9,179 nt of DNA, from positions 1 through 9,179 of the forward strand of contig JAVVVE010000041.1 in assembly GCA_036652815.1 (NCBI GenBank). The letters are read 5' to 3'. The notes below the pieces were generated by a model. The model did no database searches. It saw only the letters and a list, made by a program, of their open reading frames with translations, and was not told the DNA's origin. The DNA comes from SZUA-378 sp036652815. GTDB taxonomy: Bacteria > Bacillota > Clostridia > Lachnospirales > Lachnospiraceae. This document shows, one piece after another, positions 6,510-9,179 of this stretch. How positions within the stretch are numbered: the first letter of the stretch is position 1; every line of letters starts with the position of its first letter. Position numbers and translations under genes: made by a program.

Positions 6510-7213
6510 GATGCCTCCGACTCTGTGATCAATGGTAGTGTGATTATGAAAATGCCATAATCATCTTGCAGGGTAGCTGTAAAAGTTCCTAAATGAGCTT
6601 GTATCAAGAGCTGATCCAAGGTAATATCCTGTTTGCAGGAATCCGATAAACAAGGGGTATAAGCGGGATTTCGACTTTCTAGTTGTATCAGAACCGAGGA
6701 GGAATCTATGCTTACCGTGCACGTCAGTGTAGATGCAGCAGAATAAACGAACAAGAGAATCTGCAGCAAATTCTTGAACACATGTCTTATCAAAACGAGA
6801 TCAAGCGGTAGAATAATAATTTCCTTGGGCATAATAACCTGTATCATGGCATCGGGATAAGTTCCTTTCAGACGTGCAATGGCATCTATTAGGATGTCTT
6901 CCAATATCTCGGGATGTGTTGTAAGTGGTGCAGAGGAATCGGATAATTTACCGACTAGCAGAAGATTATCCAGTAAAGTTAATAAGCTCAGGGAATTTTG
7001 ATTCATATCTTGCAGGAGTGCAGTCTGTTTTTCAGTTTTGATTGTATCACAATTGTCTAGGCAATAGGTACTAATCGAGCAAATATTTGATGCAAGACTA
7101 CGAAAATTATGTGCAAGTGTACGTAATAAAGCAGCACTTTGCTGTGCTGCATCTATATTAGAAAGTGGTTGTTTTGTGTTATAAAGCTTATAATTCAATG
7201 GAGTATCCCTCAC
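6494..7213 (-). CDS. Soluble KdpD-like histidine kinase with degenerate catalytic domain
   Basis: The 239-residue protein aligns by eye with only the C-terminal part of KdpD. It has a DHp helix around LRTLAHNFRSLASNI with candidate phospho-histidine H35, then a domain with KdpD-like spacing, including IIILPLDLVLIRHVFKNLLQ (about 132-151) and a final AHLGTF...GIFIITLPL. There is no signal peptide, membrane segment or sensor domain. Key ATP-binding signatures are missing: H-box HDLRTP reads HNFRSL; N-box NLLxNA reads NLLQIL (I152 for Asn); G1 DxGxG is ESRNP (179-183); and no GLGL G2 is visible. It may be a phosphotransfer, phosphatase or scaffold partner of the adjacent regulator and not an autokinase. 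The start is uncertain: GTG 7213 has no good SD, and TTG 7198 follows AGGG at eight bases. An in-frame stop (7241-7243) rules out a longer form. Confidence 0.8.
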   Translation of the reverse strand: MRDTPLNYKLYNTKQPLSNIDAAQQSAALLRTLAHNFRSLASNICSISTYCLDNCDTIKTEKQTALLQDMNQNSLSLLTLLDNLLLVGKLSDSSAPLTTHPEILEDILIDAIARLKGTYPDAMIQVIMPKEIIILPLDLVLIRHVFKNLLQILLFVYSAASTLTCTVSIDSSSVLIQLESRNPAYTPCLSDSCKQDITLDQLLIQAHLGTFTATLQDDYGIFIITLPLITESEASWNIV

Positions 7214-7220
7214 AATCGAT

Positions 7221-7237
7221 AAGGATTCTATATCCTT
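7221..7237 (-). other. Small hairpin in the 5' leader of the kinase-like gene
   Basis: AAGGAT (7221-7226) and ATCCTT (7232-7237) form a six-pair stem with a five-base loop. In the mRNA it lies just before the GTG start and would sequester the only AAGGA in the leader. It is short and may be chance. Confidence 0.3.
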
Positions 7238-7254
7238 GTCTTAATTCCTAATAC

Positions 7255-7284
7255 AGTATACTCTACATTGGCAAAGGGATTCAA
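7255..7284 (-). promoter_or_regulatory. Predicted promoter of the minus-strand five-gene operon
   Basis: On the minus strand, TTGAAT (complement of 7279-7284), an 18-base spacer and TATACT (complement of 7255-7260) form a reasonable sigma-A promoter. It reads into the kinase-like gene with a leader of roughly 35 bases. It stands back to back with the promoter of the TraX-family gene. Confidence 0.55.
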
Positions 7285-7291
7285 GTCCAAT

Positions 7292-7320
7292 TTGTAATTC
7301 ATAAAATTGTTTGATATACT
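7292..7320 (+). promoter_or_regulatory. Predicted promoter of the TraX-family gene
   Basis: TTGTAA (7292-7297), a 17-base spacer and TATACT (7315-7320) form a sigma-A type promoter about 30 bases before the ribosome binding site. Its -10 covers the in-frame TTG at 7311, which argues against translation starting there. An inverted repeat, CAATTT (7288-7293) / AAATTG (7304-7309), overlaps its -35 and spacer and could be an operator. Confidence 0.65.
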
Positions 7321-7352
7321 CAAAATATTGGCAGGAAAGGAAGGAAAAAAAT

Positions 7353-8030
7353 ATGGAAAAACAAACATATAAAGGAATTAGCGGAAGTACCCTAAAGATC
7401 ATAGCACTGATTAGTATGTTCTTAGATCATTTTGCGACAATTGTGATGCAAAATAGTGTGCACACAGGGTCTACTTATTGTTTATCCGCTATTGGCCGTT
7501 TGGCATTTCCGATTTTTGTATTTCTTTTGGTAGAAGGGGTACAGCATACAAGAGATATGAGGCGCTATGTGGGACGATTGGCACTCTTTGCATTGGTGTC
7601 GGAGATCCCTTTCGATCTGGCTTTTTCCGGAAAAATACTAACTATGACTTATCAAAATGTTTTTTGGACACTTTTAATAGGAGCTCTTGTATTGATCGGA
7701 TGCAGAAGGGCTGAGATGATAGAGGTATGGGTATGGCGTTATTTGAGTATTATTCTGATTATATGTAGTGGCATGCTATTGGCAGAATGGATGCATACTG
7801 ATTATGGAGGATTAGGAGTAGCTGCTATTGCCTTGCTTTATATATGCAGACAAACTAAATCGACACAGCTATTGGCTGGGTGCGTAGCTTTTTCGTGGGA
7901 GCCGGTAGCAATGCTTGCATTTATTCCGATTGCTTTCTATAACGGACAGCGAGGACGACAGATGAAATATATATTTTATTGCTTCTATCCATTGCATTTG
8001 TTAGTCTTTTATGGACTCACAAAATTGTAA
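7353..8030 (+). CDS. TraX-family membrane protein
   Basis: This polytopic membrane protein has 225 residues from ATG 7353. Hallmarks of the TraX family (Pfam TraX; the founding member acetylates F-pilin) are LKIIALISMFLDHFA near the N terminus, IGRLAFPIFVFLLVEG with HTRD, RLALFALVSEIPFDLAF, and YQNVFWTLLIG. The histidine, arginine and glutamate in these conserved hydrophobic segments are the likely functional residues. Chromosomal TraX-like proteins are common in Firmicutes without conjugation genes and are probably membrane acyltransferases of unknown substrate; nothing nearby suggests conjugation. AAGGAAGG (7337-7344) lies eight bases before ATG 7353, and the TTG at 7311 lies in the promoter. 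It stops 73 bases before clpB with no terminator hairpin that I can see. Confidence 0.87.
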   Translation: MEKQTYKGISGSTLKIIALISMFLDHFATIVMQNSVHTGSTYCLSAIGRLAFPIFVFLLVEGVQHTRDMRRYVGRLALFALVSEIPFDLAFSGKILTMTYQNVFWTLLIGALVLIGCRRAEMIEVWVWRYLSIILIICSGMLLAEWMHTDYGGLGVAAIALLYICRQTKSTQLLAGCVAFSWEPVAMLAFIPIAFYNGQRGRQMKYIFYCFYPLHLLVFYGLTKL

Positions 8031-8037
8031 AAATAGG

Positions 8038-8065
8038 TTGACAATGCAATAAAGTGTGTTATAGT
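8038..8065 (+). promoter_or_regulatory. Sigma-A promoter of clpB
   Basis: A perfect TTGACA (8038-8043), a 16-base spacer and TATAGT (8060-8065; one mismatch), with an extended -10 TGT just before it (8057-8059). The -35 begins eight bases after the TraX-family stop codon. I find neither a CIRCE inverted repeat (TTAGCACTC-N9-GAGTGCTAA) nor a CtsR heptad repeat between 8031 and 8103. Confidence 0.75.
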
Positions 8066-8103
8066 AGTTATAGAACAAGTAACATTAAGAGGAGGATACT
8101 ACT

Positions 8104-9179
8104 ATGAATATTTCAAAATTTACACAAAAATCGATGCAGGCAGTGAATGATTGCGAGAAATTAGCGTATGAATTCGGCAATCAGGAGATAGAACAGGAAC
8201 ATTTATTATATAGTCTTATCACGATAGAGGACAGTCTGATCCTTAAATTAATTGAGAAGATGGAGATTCAGACAGCACATTTTCAAAATCGAGTACAGAC
8301 TGCTGTGGAAAAAAGAGTAAAAGTACAGGGAGGACAGGTCTATATTGGTCAGCAGCTAAATCAGGCACTGATATCGGCTGAAGACGAAGCGAAACAGATG
8401 GGAGATGATTATGTCTCGGTAGAGCATCTATTCCTGTCTTTATTGAAGCATCCCAATGCTGCACTGAAGGAGATTTTCCGTGAATATGGTATAACAAGAG
8501 AACGGTTTTTACAGGCACTATCCACGGTACGGGGCAACCAGAGGGTCACAAGTGATAATCCTGAGGCTACGTATGATACCTTGGAAAAATACGGACTGGA
8601 TTTAGTCGAGAAAGCGAGAAATCAAAAATTAGATCCGGTCATAGGCAGAGACAGCGAGATCCGCAATATTGTTCGCATTCTATCTCGAAAAACGAAAAAC
8701 AACCCTGTTTTAATCGGAGAACCGGGTGTGGGCAAAACAGCGGTGGTAGAGGGATTGGCACAGCGTATCGTCAGAGGTGATGTACCGCAGGGACTGAAAG
8801 AAAAGAAGATATTCTCCCTTGATATGGGTGCCTTGGTAGCAGGAGCCAAATATCGGGGTGAGTTTGAAGAGCGTTTGAAAGCAGTACTCGAGGATGTTAA
8901 GAAGAGCGAGGGACAGATTATCCTGTTCATTGATGAACTGCATACGATCGTAGGTGCCGGTAAAACCGAGGGCTCTATGGATGCAGGTAATATGCTAAAG
9001 CCGATGCTAGCCAGAGGCGAACTGCATTGTATCGGAGCTACCACGTTGGATGAATATCGTAAATACATTGAAAAAGATGCGGCATTGGAGAGAAGATTTC
9101 AGCCTGTTATGGTGGAGGAACCAACGGTAGAGGACACTATCTCTATTTTGAGAGGTCTGAAGGAACGTTATGAAGTCTT
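8104..9179 (+). CDS. clpB: Disaggregase ClpB, N-terminal part (truncated by window end)
   Basis: ClpB is the cytoplasmic Hsp100 ATPase that, with DnaK, pulls proteins out of aggregates. The window holds the first 358 codons of about 860. Residues 1-145 are the Clp N-domain, a double repeat beginning KFTQKSMQAV and resuming at GQQLNQALISAEDEAKQMG. The first AAA+ domain follows, with GRDSEIRNIVRILSRKTKNN (181-200), Walker A GEPGVGKT (205-212), a pore-loop tyrosine in KYRGEFE (Y250), Walker B ILFIDE (273-278), sensor-1 GATT (311-314) and arginine-finger residues R330/R331. Domain order and wording fit ClpB better than ClpA or ClpC, but the decisive middle coiled coil lies beyond the edge. AGGAGG (8090-8095) sits eight bases before ATG. 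The reading frame is intact to the last base. Confidence 0.93.
   Translation, partial: MNISKFTQKSMQAVNDCEKLAYEFGNQEIEQEHLLYSLITIEDSLILKLIEKMEIQTAHFQNRVQTAVEKRVKVQGGQVYIGQQLNQALISAEDEAKQMGDDYVSVEHLFLSLLKHPNAALKEIFREYGITRERFLQALSTVRGNQRVTSDNPEATYDTLEKYGLDLVEKARNQKLDPVIGRDSEIRNIVRILSRKTKNNPVLIGEPGVGKTAVVEGLAQRIVRGDVPQGLKEKKIFSLDMGALVAGAKYRGEFEERLKAVLEDVKKSEGQIILFIDELHTIVGAGKTEGSMDAGNMLKPMLARGELHCIGATTLDEYRKYIEKDAALERRFQPVMVEEPTVEDTISILRGLKERYEV

Noticed and set aside
5802..7213. Assignment of the regulator pair as a true KdpDE potassium system
   Set aside because: There are no kdpFABC genes in the window and the KdpD sensor, membrane and USP domains are absent; the similarity is to sequence family only.
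7311..7352. TTG-initiated N-terminal extension of the TraX-family protein
   Set aside because: The TTG overlaps the predicted -10 box, while ATG 7353 has a well-spaced AAGGAAGG.
7353..8030. TraX-family gene as a sign of a conjugative element
   Set aside because: No relaxase, type IV secretion, integrase or attachment-site repeats are nearby, and the neighbours are chromosomal housekeeping genes.
8622..9068. 148-codon frame antisense to clpB, plus 8243-8518
   Set aside because: Both lie opposite conserved ClpB coding sequence; such shadows are common against AAA+ genes.

Overview
The window looks like chromosomal DNA of a low-to-moderate GC Gram-positive anaerobe, most likely a member of the Clostridia and probably Lachnospiraceae. 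The reasons are purine-rich Shine-Dalgarno sites (AGGAGG, AAGGAG), sigma-A promoters close to consensus, a T-box leader in front of tyrS, an ECF-type S component, and the general look of the proteins. The family placement is inference; there is no rRNA or other phylogenetic marker here. I see no mobile element, CRISPR array, tRNA or rRNA.

Layout. Bases 1-66 are the last 21 codons of an unidentified gene. Its stop codon lies inside the -35 box of the next promoter, which drives a tyrosine-specific T-box riboswitch (about 127-394, specifier UAC at 215-217). That riboswitch controls tyrS (435-1655). hflX (1680-2966) and a TauE/SafE-type permease gene (2986-3768) follow closely on the same strand and are probably co-transcribed at least in part.

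A minus-strand cluster of five genes then meets the permease gene tail to tail with no base between the two stop codons. In transcription order it is a soluble, catalytically degenerate KdpD-like histidine kinase (7213-6494), a KdpE-like response regulator (6509-5802), an ECF transporter S component (5788-5255), a uridine-kinase-family P-loop kinase (5262-4690) and an aldose-1-epimerase-family protein (4650-3769). Overlaps of 16 and 8 bases and gaps of 13 and 39 bases indicate one operon. A plausible reading is a regulator pair in front of an uptake-and-phosphorylate module for a vitamin or nucleoside-like compound. The substrate cannot be read from the sequence.

Divergent from this operon, with back-to-back promoters, is a TraX-family membrane protein gene (7353-8030). 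It is followed by a consensus promoter and the first 358 codons of clpB (8104 to the window edge). clpB shows no CIRCE or CtsR operator in its short upstream region.

The main points for a second look are the regulator/transporter/kinase operon with its pseudo-kinase, the 18-base tandem duplication that forms the tail of the P-loop kinase, the NKAE variant of the HflX G4 motif, and the cleanly resolvable T-box switch.
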